Assembly (NCBI RefSeq): GCF_003259225.1
Contig: NZ_QHJF01000025.1
Location: 42,410-106,409, forward strand
Direction: 5' to 3'
Length of the DNA: 64,000 nt
From: Marinomonas arctica
GTDB lineage: Bacteria > Pseudomonadota > Gammaproteobacteria > Pseudomonadales > Marinomonadaceae
Shown here: piece by piece, positions 34,704 through 43,876 of the stretch
Numbering within the stretch: position 1 is the stretch's first letter
Layout of the letters: the number at the start of each line of letters is the position of its first letter
Notes under the pieces: model-generated
Seen by the model: only the letters and a program-made list of their open reading frames with translations
Database searches by the model: none
Told to the model about the DNA's origin: nothing
Program-made: the position numbers and the translations under genes

Positions 34704-35249
34704 ATGTCTGAATTAAAACAAGCGGCCGCTCCAGAGCAAGCCCTTGTGGTTGGACGCATTACATCAGTTTATGGTGTTAAAGGGTGGGTGAAGTTATATT
34801 CGCACACCGATCCAATGCAAGGGATCTTTGATTACAAGCATTGGTGGTTGAAAACTCCTAGTGGGTGGAAGACCGTAGAATTAAGCCAAGGTCGTTTGCA
34901 AGGACGGGGCTTGGTGGCATCAGTAAAGGGTTATAACGACAGAGATCAAGTAAAAGATATCTGCGGTATGGACATTTATATAGATGCAGCAGAACTGCCA
35001 GAATTGGAAGAAGGTGATTATTACTGGAGCCAACTGGAAGGACTGAGGGTTATTACCAAAGAGGGTATCCTCTTAGGGAAGGTTTCTCAACTTATGGAAA
35101 CTGGTGCGAATGATGTTCTCGTTGTCCGCGCGTGTGAAGGTAGCTTTGATCGTGAAGAGCGATTGATTCCTTATGCCCCAGGTACTTATGTTCTAAACAT
35201 TGATTTAGAGCAGCAGGAAATGGTGGTTGATTGGGATCCAGAATTTTAA
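34704..35249 (+). CDS. rimM: Ribosome maturation factor RimM
   Basis: A 181-residue two-domain protein: an N-terminal beta-barrel (VVGRITSVYGVKGWVKLYSH) and a C-terminal PRC barrel (YYWSQLEGLRVITKEG, ETGANDVLVVRACEG, LIPYAPGTYVLNIDLEQQ). It assists 16S rRNA 3' domain folding and S19 binding. Spacing of 15 bp to rpsP and 22 bp to trmD fits a single transcript. Confidence 0.97.
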   Translation: MSELKQAAAPEQALVVGRITSVYGVKGWVKLYSHTDPMQGIFDYKHWWLKTPSGWKTVELSQGRLQGRGLVASVKGYNDRDQVKDICGMDIYIDAAELPELEEGDYYWSQLEGLRVITKEGILLGKVSQLMETGANDVLVVRACEGSFDREERLIPYAPGTYVLNIDLEQQEMVVDWDPEF

Positions 35250-35271
35250 ACCGATAAGCTGAGGTCACAAC

Positions 35272-36024
35272 GTGAAGGTTAGCGTTATATCGCTCTTTCC
35301 GGAGATGTTTCAGGCCATTACCCAATACGGAGTAACAGGCAGAGCCATTAAGTCTGGGTTAGTTGAGGTGGATTTTTTTAATCCCCGTGACTTTACGCAT
35401 GACAAACATAAGACTGTTGATGATCGTCCTTATGGTGGTGGTCCAGGGATGCTGATGAAAGTTCAGCCTCTCAAAGATGCGATTGCGAGTGCCAAGTTAT
35501 CGGTACCCAATGCAAAAGTTATTTATCTATCCCCTCAAGGGCGTACGCTAACGCAAGAAGGCGTGCAACAACTTGCTAAACAAGCAGAATTTATTCTGGT
35601 AGCAGGTCGTTATGAAGGCGTTGATGAGCGTTTGATTCAATCTGAGATTGATGAAGAATGGTCAATTGGCGACTTTGTCCTAAGTGGTGGTGAGTTGCCG
35701 GCAATGGTGCTCATGGATGCCGTATTTCGTATGGTGCCAGGGGTGCTGGGAAAACAAGCGTCTGCGGATGAAGATTCATTCTCTGACGGTTTGTTGGACT
35801 GTCCGCATTATACTCGCCCAGAAGTGCTTAATGGTGAACCTGTGCCATCGGTGCTACTTAGTGGCAACCACGAGGAGATTAGACGCTGGCGTTTAAAGCA
35901 AAAGCTCGGAAGAACTTTTCAGCGCCGGCCAGACCTTCTGCAGAACCTTGAGTTGGACAAGGAACAGCAGTTGCTGTTAGAAGAGTTTATTCGCGAAACT
36001 GAAGATTCAACCTCGGCAGAGTAG
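35272..36024 (+). CDS. trmD: tRNA (guanosine(37)-N1)-methyltransferase
   Basis: A 250-residue SPOUT methyltransferase that makes m1G37 in tRNAs reading CNN codons, including the Pro(TGG)-type tRNAs encoded in this window. Signatures are [28 protein letters not shown] and the trefoil knot [14 protein letters not shown]. The start is GTG 35272 behind GAGGT. The last ~10 residues are Glu/Ser-rich. It sits in its normal operon position. Confidence 0.98.
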   Translation: MKVSVISLFPEMFQAITQYGVTGRAIKSGLVEVDFFNPRDFTHDKHKTVDDRPYGGGPGMLMKVQPLKDAIASAKLSVPNAKVIYLSPQGRTLTQEGVQQLAKQAEFILVAGRYEGVDERLIQSEIDEEWSIGDFVLSGGELPAMVLMDAVFRMVPGVLGKQASADEDSFSDGLLDCPHYTRPEVLNGEPVPSVLLSGNHEEIRRWRLKQKLGRTFQRRPDLLQNLELDKEQQLLLEEFIRETEDSTSAE

Positions 36025-36093
36025 GAATTGCGAGCTTATCAGAAAGAAGAACCTTCATGCTGATAAGAAACCATATCATTAGGAGTCACATCC

Positions 36094-36456
36094 ATGAGTA
36101 ATAAAACTAAACTGATTCAGCAGTTAGAAGCTGAACAAATGACAAAAGAAGTCCCAGCCTTCGGTCCTGGTGACACTATTGTTGTTCAAGTTAAAGTTAA
36201 AGAAGGTTCACGCGAGCGTCTACAGGCCTATGAAGGCATTGTAATCTCTAAGCGTAACCGTGGTCTTAACTCAGCATTTACCGTTCGTAAAATTTCTAGC
36301 GGTGTTGGTGTTGAGCGTGCTTTCCAAACGTACAGCCCTTTGGTTGAAAGCATCGAAGTTAAACGCCGCGGTGACGTGCGTCAAGCTAAGATCTACTACC
36401 TACGCGAGCGTTCTGGTAAATCTGCACGTATCAAAGAAAAATTGGCTAAGCGTTAA
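36094..36456 (+). CDS. rplS: 50S ribosomal protein L19
   Basis: A 120-residue protein with [40 protein letters not shown] and [20 protein letters not shown], all typical of L19. It is the last gene of the operon, followed by a strong terminator. AGGAG lies upstream. Confidence 0.98.
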   Translation: MSNKTKLIQQLEAEQMTKEVPAFGPGDTIVVQVKVKEGSRERLQAYEGIVISKRNRGLNSAFTVRKISSGVGVERAFQTYSPLVESIEVKRRGDVRQAKIYYLRERSGKSARIKEKLAKR

Positions 36457-36468
36457 TTTTTCTTATTT

Positions 36469-36497
36469 AAAAAAGGCGACGCGAGTCGCCTTTTTTT
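36469..36497 (+). terminator. Terminator of the rpsP-rplS operon
   Basis: AAAAAAGGCGAC / GTCGCCTTTTTTT with a GCGA tetraloop, 13 bp after rplS. Confidence 0.93.
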
Positions 36498-36560
36498 ATG
36501 GAACTAACCCACCTAGGTATGGCCTAATAGAGACTATTTATCATGTCTTTGAGGTTTTCC

Positions 36561-37280
36561 ATGACGAAGTCTTCTCGTACGTCTTTTCTCGTTACTGCAA
36601 TGAGTGTATTTTGGTTTTCATTATCAAATACAGTGTTGGCAGATCAATCAGCGGTTTTATCCACGGTACAGGCAGCTTTACCTCAATATGAGATTGAAAG
36701 TGCGGAATTGCACCAAGGTGCAGGTTTGTATGTGGTTGTTTTAAAAAATGGTCCTACATTGCATGTGACTCAAGACGGAAAGTATTTTGTTGCGGGAGAT
36801 CTTTATCGCATAGATGGTACCAAGCTTGAGAACATGACAGAAAAAGCAAAGTTAGCCAAGATTGAAGCGCTTCCTGAATCTCAAATGATCGTCTATAAGG
36901 CTAAGAATGAGAAAGCGCATATCACCGTTTTCACCGACGTTGATTGTGGTTACTGCCGAATGTTGCACAAAGAAGTGCCAAAGTTAAATGACGCAGGAGT
37001 AACGGTTCGTTATTTGGCCTACCCAAGAGCGGGGGTCGGTTCTGAGGCGTATCGTAAGATGGTGAGTATTTGGTGTTCAGCAGATCCTGAAGAGTGGCTC
37101 ACTAAGGTTAAACTGGGGGCTGAAATTCCTGAAAACAAGTGTGTTAACCCTGTCGCGGATCAGTATAAACTGGGTAATGAAGTGGGGGTACGAGGTACGC
37201 CAAGTATAGTGTTAGATAACGGCGCCTTTTTGCCAGGATATTTGCCTGCCGCCGAGTTGGTAAAAGAGCTTGGTTTATAG
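36561..37280 (+). CDS. dsbC: Thiol:disulfide interchange protein DsbC
   Basis: A 239-residue periplasmic disulfide isomerase (E. coli 236). The signal peptide ends VLA-DQ; an N-terminal dimerisation domain (LPQYEIESAELHQGAGLYVV) precedes the thioredoxin fold with active site C-G-Y-C in FTDVDCGYCRMLHKE and the cis-Pro loop GVRGTPSIV. A second Cys pair (WCSAD, NKCVNP) matches the structural disulfide of DsbC. GAGG six bases upstream decides ATG 36561 over ATG 36543. It precedes hom, as in pseudomonads. Confidence 0.95.
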   Translation: MTKSSRTSFLVTAMSVFWFSLSNTVLADQSAVLSTVQAALPQYEIESAELHQGAGLYVVVLKNGPTLHVTQDGKYFVAGDLYRIDGTKLENMTEKAKLAKIEALPESQMIVYKAKNEKAHITVFTDVDCGYCRMLHKEVPKLNDAGVTVRYLAYPRAGVGSEAYRKMVSIWCSADPEEWLTKVKLGAEIPENKCVNPVADQYKLGNEVGVRGTPSIVLDNGAFLPGYLPAAELVKELGL

Positions 37281-37332
37281 TCTTATCGCGAAATATTTCA
37301 CTAAACATGAGTGTTCTTCAGCTGTTTCTACG

Positions 37333-37361
37333 TTGGGTTTGAAAATGACAGGCGTTATAAT
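37333..37361 (+). promoter_or_regulatory. Candidate promoter of hom-thrC
   Basis: TTGGGT and a perfect TATAAT are separated by 17 bp, ending 92 bp before the hom start. The -35 is weak. No Thr-rich leader peptide is visible between it and hom. Confidence 0.5.
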
Positions 37362-37453
37362 AAATCAGTTTGTTACTTAAGCAGGCACGAACACCTTTCT
37401 TTGCGTCAACTAAGTGTTCTATAAAAATTAAATTATCTCTGTGGGGTATTGTT

Positions 37454-38755
37454 TTGAAACCGGTAAAAGTCGGAATTTGTGGGCTGGGGACAGTGGGATC
37501 CGGTAGTTTTAATATTTTGCGTAATAATGCAGAAGAAATTACACGACGCGTTGGCCGCAGCATTGTTATCGAACAGGTTGGTGCACGCCGCGATAATGAC
37601 GTATGTGATACCACTGGTATAAAAGTCACCCGTGATATTTTCGATGTGGTCAACAACCCAGAGATTGATATTGTTCTTGAGCTGATTGGCGGAACCTCTG
37701 TTGCGAAAGAGCTGGTGCTTACCGCCATTGCAAATGGTAAGCATGTTGTGACGGCAAACAAGGCGTTAATCGCAGAGCACGGTAATGAGATTTTTGCCAA
37801 GGCCCAAGAGAAAGGCGTTATTGTCGCATTTGAAGCGGCTGTTGCAGGCGGTATCCCGATTATTAAGACATTGCGTGAGGGCTTATCCGCTAATCGCATC
37901 GAATGGTTGGCGGGCATCATCAATGGCACAGGGAATTTCATCTTAACGGAGATGAGTGAAAAAAATCGAAACTTTGGTGAAGTGTTAGCTGAAGCACAAG
38001 CGCTTGGTTACGCAGAAGCAGACCCTACCTTTGATATTGAAGGAATAGACGCGGCACATAAGCTGACTATTCTGGCTTCCATTGCGTTTGGCATTCCATT
38101 GCAGTTTGAAAAAACCTATACCGAAGGTATCAGTCGTATTACCTCTGAAGACATAGAATTCGCTCATCAGCTTGGCTATGCCATTAAGCATCTTGGCATT
38201 GCGCGTCGTACCAAGGCGGGTATTGAACTTCGCGTTCACCCTACGCTGATTTCTCGCAAGCAGCTACTTGCTAATGTGAATGGTGTGATGAATGCCATTA
38301 TGGTTCAAGGTGATGTGGTGGGCCCAACCTTGACCTATGGTGCTGGTGCTGGCGCATTGCCGACCGGCTCGTCAGTGGTTGCTGATGTGATCGATGTTGC
38401 TCGTGCCTTGACGGCGGATCCAACTAATCGAGTGCCTCACTTAGCCTTTCAAGCAGACTCTTTGTCTAACATGCAAATTTTGCCAGTAGAGGAAATTGAA
38501 TGCGGTTTCTTCCTGAATATGACGATTAAAGACCGCGCTGGTGTGTTGGCCAATATTACTCAGATTTTGTCGACGAACGACATTAGTATCGAGTCTCTGA
38601 TTCAACGTGAACGTGAAGGCAGTGAGTTAGTCCCCTTAGTGGTGATGACGCATGATGTCAAAGAACGCAACATGAATGCTGCAATAGCAGCGATTGAAGC
38701 CTTGCCGGATGTTGCGGGAACCGTGCAAAGAATCCGTGTTGAAAACTTGGCGTAA
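37454..38755 (+). CDS. hom: Homoserine dehydrogenase
   Basis: A 433-residue enzyme of the stand-alone pseudomonad type, without an aspartokinase domain. It reduces aspartate semialdehyde to homoserine. The NAD(P)-binding motif is GICGLGTVGSG; catalytic segments are NGTGNFILTEM, ALGYAEADPTFDIEGIDAAH, KLTILASIAFG; a C-terminal ACT domain (IKDRAGVLANITQILSTND) suggests threonine feedback. The start is judged to be TTG 37454 because the family begins MKPVKVGICGLG, and no ATG or GTG in frame gives this length. GGGG lies eight bases upstream. It is followed 12 bp later by thrC. Confidence 0.95.
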   Translation: MKPVKVGICGLGTVGSGSFNILRNNAEEITRRVGRSIVIEQVGARRDNDVCDTTGIKVTRDIFDVVNNPEIDIVLELIGGTSVAKELVLTAIANGKHVVTANKALIAEHGNEIFAKAQEKGVIVAFEAAVAGGIPIIKTLREGLSANRIEWLAGIINGTGNFILTEMSEKNRNFGEVLAEAQALGYAEADPTFDIEGIDAAHKLTILASIAFGIPLQFEKTYTEGISRITSEDIEFAHQLGYAIKHLGIARRTKAGIELRVHPTLISRKQLLANVNGVMNAIMVQGDVVGPTLTYGAGAGALPTGSSVVADVIDVARALTADPTNRVPHLAFQADSLSNMQILPVEEIECGFFLNMTIKDRAGVLANITQILSTNDISIESLIQREREGSELVPLVVMTHDVKERNMNAAIAAIEALPDVAGTVQRIRVENLA

Positions 38756-38767
38756 GAGAGAGCAAAT

Positions 38768-40153
38768 ATGAAATACATTTCTACTCGTGGTAAAGCGCCA
38801 GCGCTTTCTTTTGGTGATGTTTTATTAGCTGGTTTGGCAAATGACGGTGGCTTGTATGTGCCAGAAACTTTGCCTCATTACAGTAAAGAAGAGATCGCTT
38901 CTTGGGCGAAGCTAAGCTACCAAGAGCTTGCCTTTAAGGTGATGTGGCCTTTTGTGGAAGGTGATATTCCGGCGGATGCTTTTAAAACCATGATCAATGA
39001 TGCTTACGCAGGTTTTAATCACAGCGCCATTGCACCCATGGTTCAAGTGGGTAATAACGAATGGATTCTGGAATTATTCCGTGGCCCAACTTTAGCGTTT
39101 AAAGATTTTGCCCTGCAGTTACTGGGTCGTCTGATGGATTATGTTCTGTCTGAGCGCAAAGAAAAGCTGGTTATACTAGGCGCCACATCTGGTGACACTG
39201 GTTCGGCTGCGATTGAAGGCTGCCGTCATTCAGAGCATCTGAATATTTTTATCTTGCACCCTTACCAGCGTGTTTCAGAAGTACAACGTCGTCAGATGAC
39301 CACGGTGATTGACGATAATGTATTTAATATCGCAGTAAAAGGTAACTTTGATGATTGTCAAAGTATGGTGAAATCCAGCTTTGCCTATCAGTCTTTCTTG
39401 AAAGGTGCTAAATTAGGGGCGGTTAACTCAATTAACTGGGCTCGTATCATGGCTCAGATCGTTTACTACTTCTCTTCTGCCTTGGCTGTGGGCGCGCCGC
39501 ATCGTAAAGTGTCTTTTTCTGTGCCTACGGGTAATTTTGGCGACATTTTTGCGGGTTATTTGGCGAAGAAAATGGGCTTGCCCATTGATCAGTTAGTGGT
39601 TGCAACCAACCAAAACGACATTTTGCATCGTGTGATTGCTGAAAATGACATGAGTCGCCAGTCTTTAAATGTCACCTTGTCTCCAAGTATGGATATCATG
39701 GTGTCTAGTAACTTTGAGCGTTTGTTGTTTGATGCTCATGGTCGTGATGGCGCGGCAATTGATGATTTGATGGCGCGTTTTAATAAAGGCGATGTGTCGT
39801 TAAACGATCAAGCTTGGTCTTTTGTAAAAGCGAATTTTGACAGTTACAAAGTCGATGATCAGAAAACCTGCGAAGTGATTGCCGATGTGTTTGCTAAGAC
39901 ACAATACCTTCTTGATCCGCATACCGCGATTGGTCTTGAAGCGGCTCGTCATTGCTGGAAAGATCAGTCTGTCCCTATGATTACTTTAGCGACGGCTCAT
40001 CCAGTGAAATTCCCAGAAGCGGTTGAAAAAGCTGGTTGCGAAACACCAATGTTGCCTGAGCATATGAAAGATCTTTTCGAGCGAGAGGAATCTTATGCCG
40101 TGCTAGATAATAGCTTGAGCGATGTTCAGGCCTTTGTTGCGGAAAAAATCTAG
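38768..40153 (+). CDS. thrC: Threonine synthase
   Basis: A 461-residue PLP enzyme of the long ThrC class that makes threonine from O-phosphohomoserine. It opens MKYISTRGKAPALSFGDVLL; the PLP lysine is in LAFKDFALQLLGR; LGATSGDTGSAAIEG binds phosphate; SVPTGNFGDIFAGY closes the active site. It is the second gene of the hom-thrC operon, matching pseudomonad order; thrB (homoserine kinase) is absent here and presumably elsewhere. Threonine made here would be the substrate of the kbl-tdh operon 25 kb away. Confidence 0.97.
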   Translation: MKYISTRGKAPALSFGDVLLAGLANDGGLYVPETLPHYSKEEIASWAKLSYQELAFKVMWPFVEGDIPADAFKTMINDAYAGFNHSAIAPMVQVGNNEWILELFRGPTLAFKDFALQLLGRLMDYVLSERKEKLVILGATSGDTGSAAIEGCRHSEHLNIFILHPYQRVSEVQRRQMTTVIDDNVFNIAVKGNFDDCQSMVKSSFAYQSFLKGAKLGAVNSINWARIMAQIVYYFSSALAVGAPHRKVSFSVPTGNFGDIFAGYLAKKMGLPIDQLVVATNQNDILHRVIAENDMSRQSLNVTLSPSMDIMVSSNFERLLFDAHGRDGAAIDDLMARFNKGDVSLNDQAWSFVKANFDSYKVDDQKTCEVIADVFAKTQYLLDPHTAIGLEAARHCWKDQSVPMITLATAHPVKFPEAVEKAGCETPMLPEHMKDLFEREESYAVLDNSLSDVQAFVAEKI

Positions 40154-40177
40154 TTATAGACAGTAAACTGTCTATAA
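40154..40177. repeat. Perfect 10-bp palindrome downstream of thrC
   Basis: TTATAGACAG / CTGTCTATAA around a TAAA loop starts at the first base after the thrC stop. It is followed 14 bp later by the true terminator. It could be an mRNA 3' protective hairpin. Confidence 0.6.
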
Positions 40178-40191
40178 TCTATTTAGATGAA

Positions 40192-40229
40192 AAACGGCCA
40201 ATCAAAGATTGGCCGTTTCTTTTTGTTTT
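40192..40229 (+). terminator. Terminator after thrC
   Basis: AAACGGCCAATC / GATTGGCCGTTT stem with an AAA loop and CTTTTTGTTTT tail. It ends about 30 bp before the rsmE ATG. Confidence 0.92.
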
Positions 40230-40259
40230 GCTTTCATTTTCTCTTTTTGTGCCTTTCCT

Positions 40260-40979
40260 ATGAATATTATTTTACTTGATTCTAACAATACTCTTGCCGA
40301 CGGTTTCTATGGTCTGACTCCGCGTCAACAAACTCATATTTCAAATGTGATCAAAGCGAAGCAAGGTGATATTTTGCGAGTGGGTATTTTGAATGGAAAG
40401 ATGGGAGAGGGGGTTTATGAGCCACCAAGCGAAGATCAGGCTGGCTACATTCATTCGTTATCTCTTTCTATGCTCCCGCCAGAGCCTCTTCCTATGGTGT
40501 TGGTGATGGCATTACCCAGGCCGAATATGTTGAAGCGTACATTGCAAAATATTACCGCAATGGGCGTAAAACATTTATATTTAATTCACTCGGCAAAAGT
40601 GGAAAAGAGTTACTGGCAAAGCCCTGTGTTAGCAACCGAGTCGATCCAGCAATGTTTATTAGAAGGCTTAGAACAAGCAAAAGATACGGTAATGCCTAAT
40701 TGGTCTTTGATTCCCCGTTTTCGACCTTTTGTTGAAGATCAGTTGCCTGATTTATTAAGAGACAAAGTGGGTTTGTTGGCCCACCCTTACCTAGCGAAGT
40801 CTTGTCCTGTTGATATTCAAGAGCCTTGTGTTTTGGCGTTGGGGCCCGAAGGCGGATGGAATGAATTTGAAGTGAGTAAGTGGTTGGAAGCAGGTATGGA
40901 ATCCGTTCATTTGGGGGAGCGTATTTTGAAAGTAGAGACGGTTGTGCCAGTTTTATTATCACGCTTGTATCCTGCTTGA
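40260..40979 (+). CDS. rsmE: 16S rRNA (uracil(1498)-N3)-methyltransferase RsmE
   Basis: A 239-residue SPOUT methyltransferase (E. coli 243). An N-terminal PUA-like domain (RQQTHISNVIKAKQGDILRV) precedes the knot: LVMALPRPNMLKRTLQNITA, GVKHLYLIHSAKVEKSYW, ALGPEGGWNEFE, and LGERILKVETVVPVLL. It modifies U1498 in the ribosomal decoding region. ATG 40260 is chosen because the upstream frame runs back into the thrC terminator. The ribosome site is weak. Confidence 0.95.
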   Translation: MNIILLDSNNTLADGFYGLTPRQQTHISNVIKAKQGDILRVGILNGKMGEGVYEPPSEDQAGYIHSLSLSMLPPEPLPMVLVMALPRPNMLKRTLQNITAMGVKHLYLIHSAKVEKSYWQSPVLATESIQQCLLEGLEQAKDTVMPNWSLIPRFRPFVEDQLPDLLRDKVGLLAHPYLAKSCPVDIQEPCVLALGPEGGWNEFEVSKWLEAGMESVHLGERILKVETVVPVLLSRLYPA

Positions 40980-41099
40980 TAATGGAATGTTGTTATTTGT
41001 AAAGAGTAGATATTATTAGGGGAGCTATTTAACACTTTGGTGTAGGATTGAGGCATATTAGCCATATACGACTTAGTGCCGCTGGGTCGGAGAGTATGC

Positions 41100-42206
41100 A
41101 TGACGAATAATTTAGATGAATTGAAAGCGGAAAATACGCTTAAAAATAAAGCCAAATCGTCTTGGCTGACTTCTTTTTATGTAGGGATGACAGACGATGT
41201 TTTTTCGGAAGATATTCGTCGGGTGTTTATTATTAACCTGTTCGCCTCGGTGGGCGTGCTTTTTACCCTTCCTTTGGGTCTCGTCTCCTTGTTCGAGGGA
41301 AAGCTTGTATTAGGCTGTTTTTTATTGCTGATTGCCCTGTTGTATGCAGTGAATCATATTTACTTACGTCGAACACATAATCACGCCTTATCTGGTAATT
41401 TCGTCATTTATCCTTTGTATGTTTTGATGATTTATCTTGTGTATACTGGTGGTGTAAAGGGAACGGGGCATGTTTGGATTTATTGTGTTCCTGCGGTTTC
41501 TTTGTTCTTGCATGGGATGAAAAGAGGCTTGATTGAACTGGCTTTTTTTACTCTTGCTCTGATTGTTACTATGTTTTTCACCAATAGCCATTTTGAAGAA
41601 TTTGGTTATGACCCTAATTTAAAGTCCAGAATTTTGTTTTCGTTTATCGTGGTGGTTTTTTTGTCTGGAATATATGAATACTCCATGTCTCGTTTTAATC
41701 AAGAATTAAAAGAAACCTCTGCTAAGTTAAAGTTGGTAGCCTATAGAGACCCAGTCACTGAATTGTTGAATCGTAGAGGTATGCTGCAGCGTTTGGAGGC
41801 GAGTTCTTATGCTAGCTTTCATCTTCTACTAGCCGATGTGGATTTCTTTAAACGTATTAACGATGAATATGGTCATGAAGTAGGGGATTATGCACTGGTT
41901 GAGTTAGCGAATCTTATCCAGACGTCACTTCCTGAAAAGGGCCTAGCATCCCGTTGGGGAGGAGAAGAATTTTTGATCGCTGTGTGTGATTGCAATGAAT
42001 CTGATGCCTACGCCTTGGCGGAATTAATACGACATAAAGTAGAAAAACATGAATTCGTTTATCTAGATCATAGGTTTCATATGACTCTTAGTTTTGGCGT
42101 CGCCACTATGAATGAATTAACTTCTCTTCGTGAAGCGATGACGCTTGCAGATGGGCGTCTGTACCATGCAAAAAGAGCAGGGCGCAATCAAACTAGAAGG
42201 AACTAG
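41100..42206 (+). CDS. Membrane-bound diguanylate cyclase (GGDEF domain)
   Basis: A 368-residue protein. The N-terminal half has about five to six membrane helices (for example LFASVGVLFTLPLGLVSLF, CFLLLIALLYAVNHIYL, ILFSFIVVVFLSGIYEY), resembling the 7TMR/MHYT-less sensor modules that sense unknown signals. The C-terminal GGDEF domain (from YRDPVTELLNRRGML) keeps the active signature as GGEEF with LLADVDFFKRINDEYGH upstream. The RxxD inhibitory site five residues before GGEEF is absent (PEKG), so product inhibition by c-di-GMP is probably lost. GGAGAG upstream favours ATG 41100. Confidence 0.93.
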   Translation: MTNNLDELKAENTLKNKAKSSWLTSFYVGMTDDVFSEDIRRVFIINLFASVGVLFTLPLGLVSLFEGKLVLGCFLLLIALLYAVNHIYLRRTHNHALSGNFVIYPLYVLMIYLVYTGGVKGTGHVWIYCVPAVSLFLHGMKRGLIELAFFTLALIVTMFFTNSHFEEFGYDPNLKSRILFSFIVVVFLSGIYEYSMSRFNQELKETSAKLKLVAYRDPVTELLNRRGMLQRLEASSYASFHLLLADVDFFKRINDEYGHEVGDYALVELANLIQTSLPEKGLASRWGGEEFLIAVCDCNESDAYALAELIRHKVEKHEFVYLDHRFHMTLSFGVATMNELTSLREAMTLADGRLYHAKRAGRNQTRRN

Positions 42207-42233
42207 GGATATGTTATGACGTGATTTAAGGGT

Positions 42234-42270
42234 ATAACCCCTTTTTAGATTGCCACTAAAAAAGGGTTAT
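42234..42270. terminator. Bidirectional terminator between the GGDEF and sugar transporter genes
   Basis: ATAACCCCTTTTTAG pairs with CTAAAAAAGGGTTAT with one mismatch and a seven-base loop. Both arms give T-rich ends, so it can serve both convergent genes. Confidence 0.8.
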
Positions 42271-42281
42271 GATTGTGGGGC

Positions 42282-43514
42282 TTATTTTACTTTTGGCTTA
42301 GAGCCCATAGCGCCATAGTAGGCCACATACACATAACAAAGTATTGGTATGATAAAGGATATTTGAAGGCCGATAGAGTCTGCCATGTACCCTTGTAGAA
42401 CCGGTAATATAGCGCCACCAACAATGGCTAGGCAAAGTAAACCGGAGCCGCGACTGGTTTGTGGGCCGAGATCTTTTAATGCAAGGCTAAAGATCGTTGG
42501 GAACATGATTGAGTTAAATAGGCCAACCAATAGAATAGACCACATAGCAATATAGCCGTCGTTTAGAATGGCGCTCGCGATTAACGCTATTGCCGCGACA
42601 GCATTAAAGGATAGCAGAGCCCCGGCAGAGATGCGTTGCATGAGTGCTGCGCCAATAAAGCGTCCCACCATGGCGCCACCCCAGTAATAGGCAACGTAAT
42701 GGGCAGCATCCATTTCCGCAAGTCCCGCAATATTCTCAAGTCCAAAGAAATTAACCAATAAACTGCCGATGGCCACTTCGGCACCAACGTACATGAATAT
42801 GGCAATAGCACCCAAAGTAAGGTGGCGGTGTTTGAGAATACTAGCGCTTGGGGCCTCTGTTGTGTCTTCTTCTATGTTAGACGGTGTTGGAAGGCTAATT
42901 CTGGTGAAAATAGCCGCTAACAGCACAAGCAAAATGGCCAAAGCGATATAAGGAATAATAACGCTTTCGGCTTCTTGGGCTTTGGTCTCATATTGTCCGG
43001 CAACAGTAAACAGTAGGGCGCCACCAATGATTGGGGCTACGGTTGTACCTAGTGCATTAAAGGCTTGAGAAAGCGTTAGGCGACTGGATGCTGTTTCCGT
43101 TGGCCCCATCACCGTAACCAGCGGGTTGGCAGCCACCTGAAGAATGGTAATACCTGCTGCTAATACAAACAGTGCGGTTAAAAATATACCGTATTGTTGT
43201 GCTTTTGCGGCTGCAATAAAAAGTAGGCAGCCAGCCGCGGCAATCATTAAGCCTATGCCTATTCCGCGCTGGAAACCGACTTTTTTCACCAGGTTTCCTG
43301 CTGGGAGTGAGACGATAAAATACGCACCGAAGAAGCACATTTGTATCATCATAGCTTGTGTGTAGCTAAGGTCGAATACCGCTTTTAAGTGAGGGATCAA
43401 GATATCATTTAGAGAGGTGATGAATCCCCACATAAAAAAGAGTGACGTTAGAGCAATGAGTGCAAACCTTTGGTTTGACTGTGGCTTATTGGCCTTGGAT
43501 GCGTAGTTGTTCAT
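42282..43514 (-). CDS. FucP/GluP-type sugar MFS transporter
   Basis: A 410-residue 12-helix permease of the fucose:H+ symporter / glucose-galactose family. The opening FALIALTSLFFMWGFITSLN, DILIPHLKAVFDLSYTQAMM is diagnostic; LQVAANPLVTVMGP and SRLTLSQAFNALGTTVAP follow in TM4-5, and NSIMFPTIFSLALKDLG later. The probable substrate is a neutral hexose such as glucose, galactose, fucose or N-acetylglucosamine; it cannot be decided here because no sugar catabolic gene is adjacent. ATG 43514 with a GGA site is preferred over the upstream in-frame start at 43550. Confidence 0.9.
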   Translation of the reverse strand: MNNYASKANKPQSNQRFALIALTSLFFMWGFITSLNDILIPHLKAVFDLSYTQAMMIQMCFFGAYFIVSLPAGNLVKKVGFQRGIGIGLMIAAAGCLLFIAAAKAQQYGIFLTALFVLAAGITILQVAANPLVTVMGPTETASSRLTLSQAFNALGTTVAPIIGGALLFTVAGQYETKAQEAESVIIPYIALAILLVLLAAIFTRISLPTPSNIEEDTTEAPSASILKHRHLTLGAIAIFMYVGAEVAIGSLLVNFFGLENIAGLAEMDAAHYVAYYWGGAMVGRFIGAALMQRISAGALLSFNAVAAIALIASAILNDGYIAMWSILLVGLFNSIMFPTIFSLALKDLGPQTSRGSGLLCLAIVGGAILPVLQGYMADSIGLQISFIIPILCYVYVAYYGAMGSKPKVK

Positions 43515-43876
43515 GTTTTTTTCCGATAAGTGAAAACGAGTACAGCTCAATTTTTATCTTTAGAAGAGTTATCCAAATCAAAAAAGTGCGGCATCATAGC
43601 ACCGAATATCTTAACTTTATGGTCAGTCTCCCGCTCAGGAGGCGGATAGTCTAAAACATTCCTTTTTTGCGTGAGTTTTGTAAGAAAGTCTCTCTTTTTA
43701 GTGGCGAATGTAACAAAGCCTAATGGTTTTATGGGGTTGATTTTTAAGCGTTTTATTTTTTTAATGACGCGGTCGTGCGATGTAAGCGTCTTTGCTCTAG
43801 AGACGGCAAGTCGCGCGTGAGCGGCTATTTTCGTGTTATTCTTAGGGAATCTGCTAATCCCGATTTTGAGATAAAT
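43515..43876. other. Gene-free divergent region between the sugar transporter and recJ
   Basis: A 362-bp stretch holding the promoters of two divergent genes. I see a CG-rich inverted element CTCCCGCTCAGGAGGCGGA near 43628 but no recognised operator and no small gene. Confidence 0.5.

Noticed and set aside
36260..36691. A 143-residue frame running from rplS through its terminator into dsbC
   Set aside because: It crosses a strong terminator and overlaps two well-supported genes in another frame.
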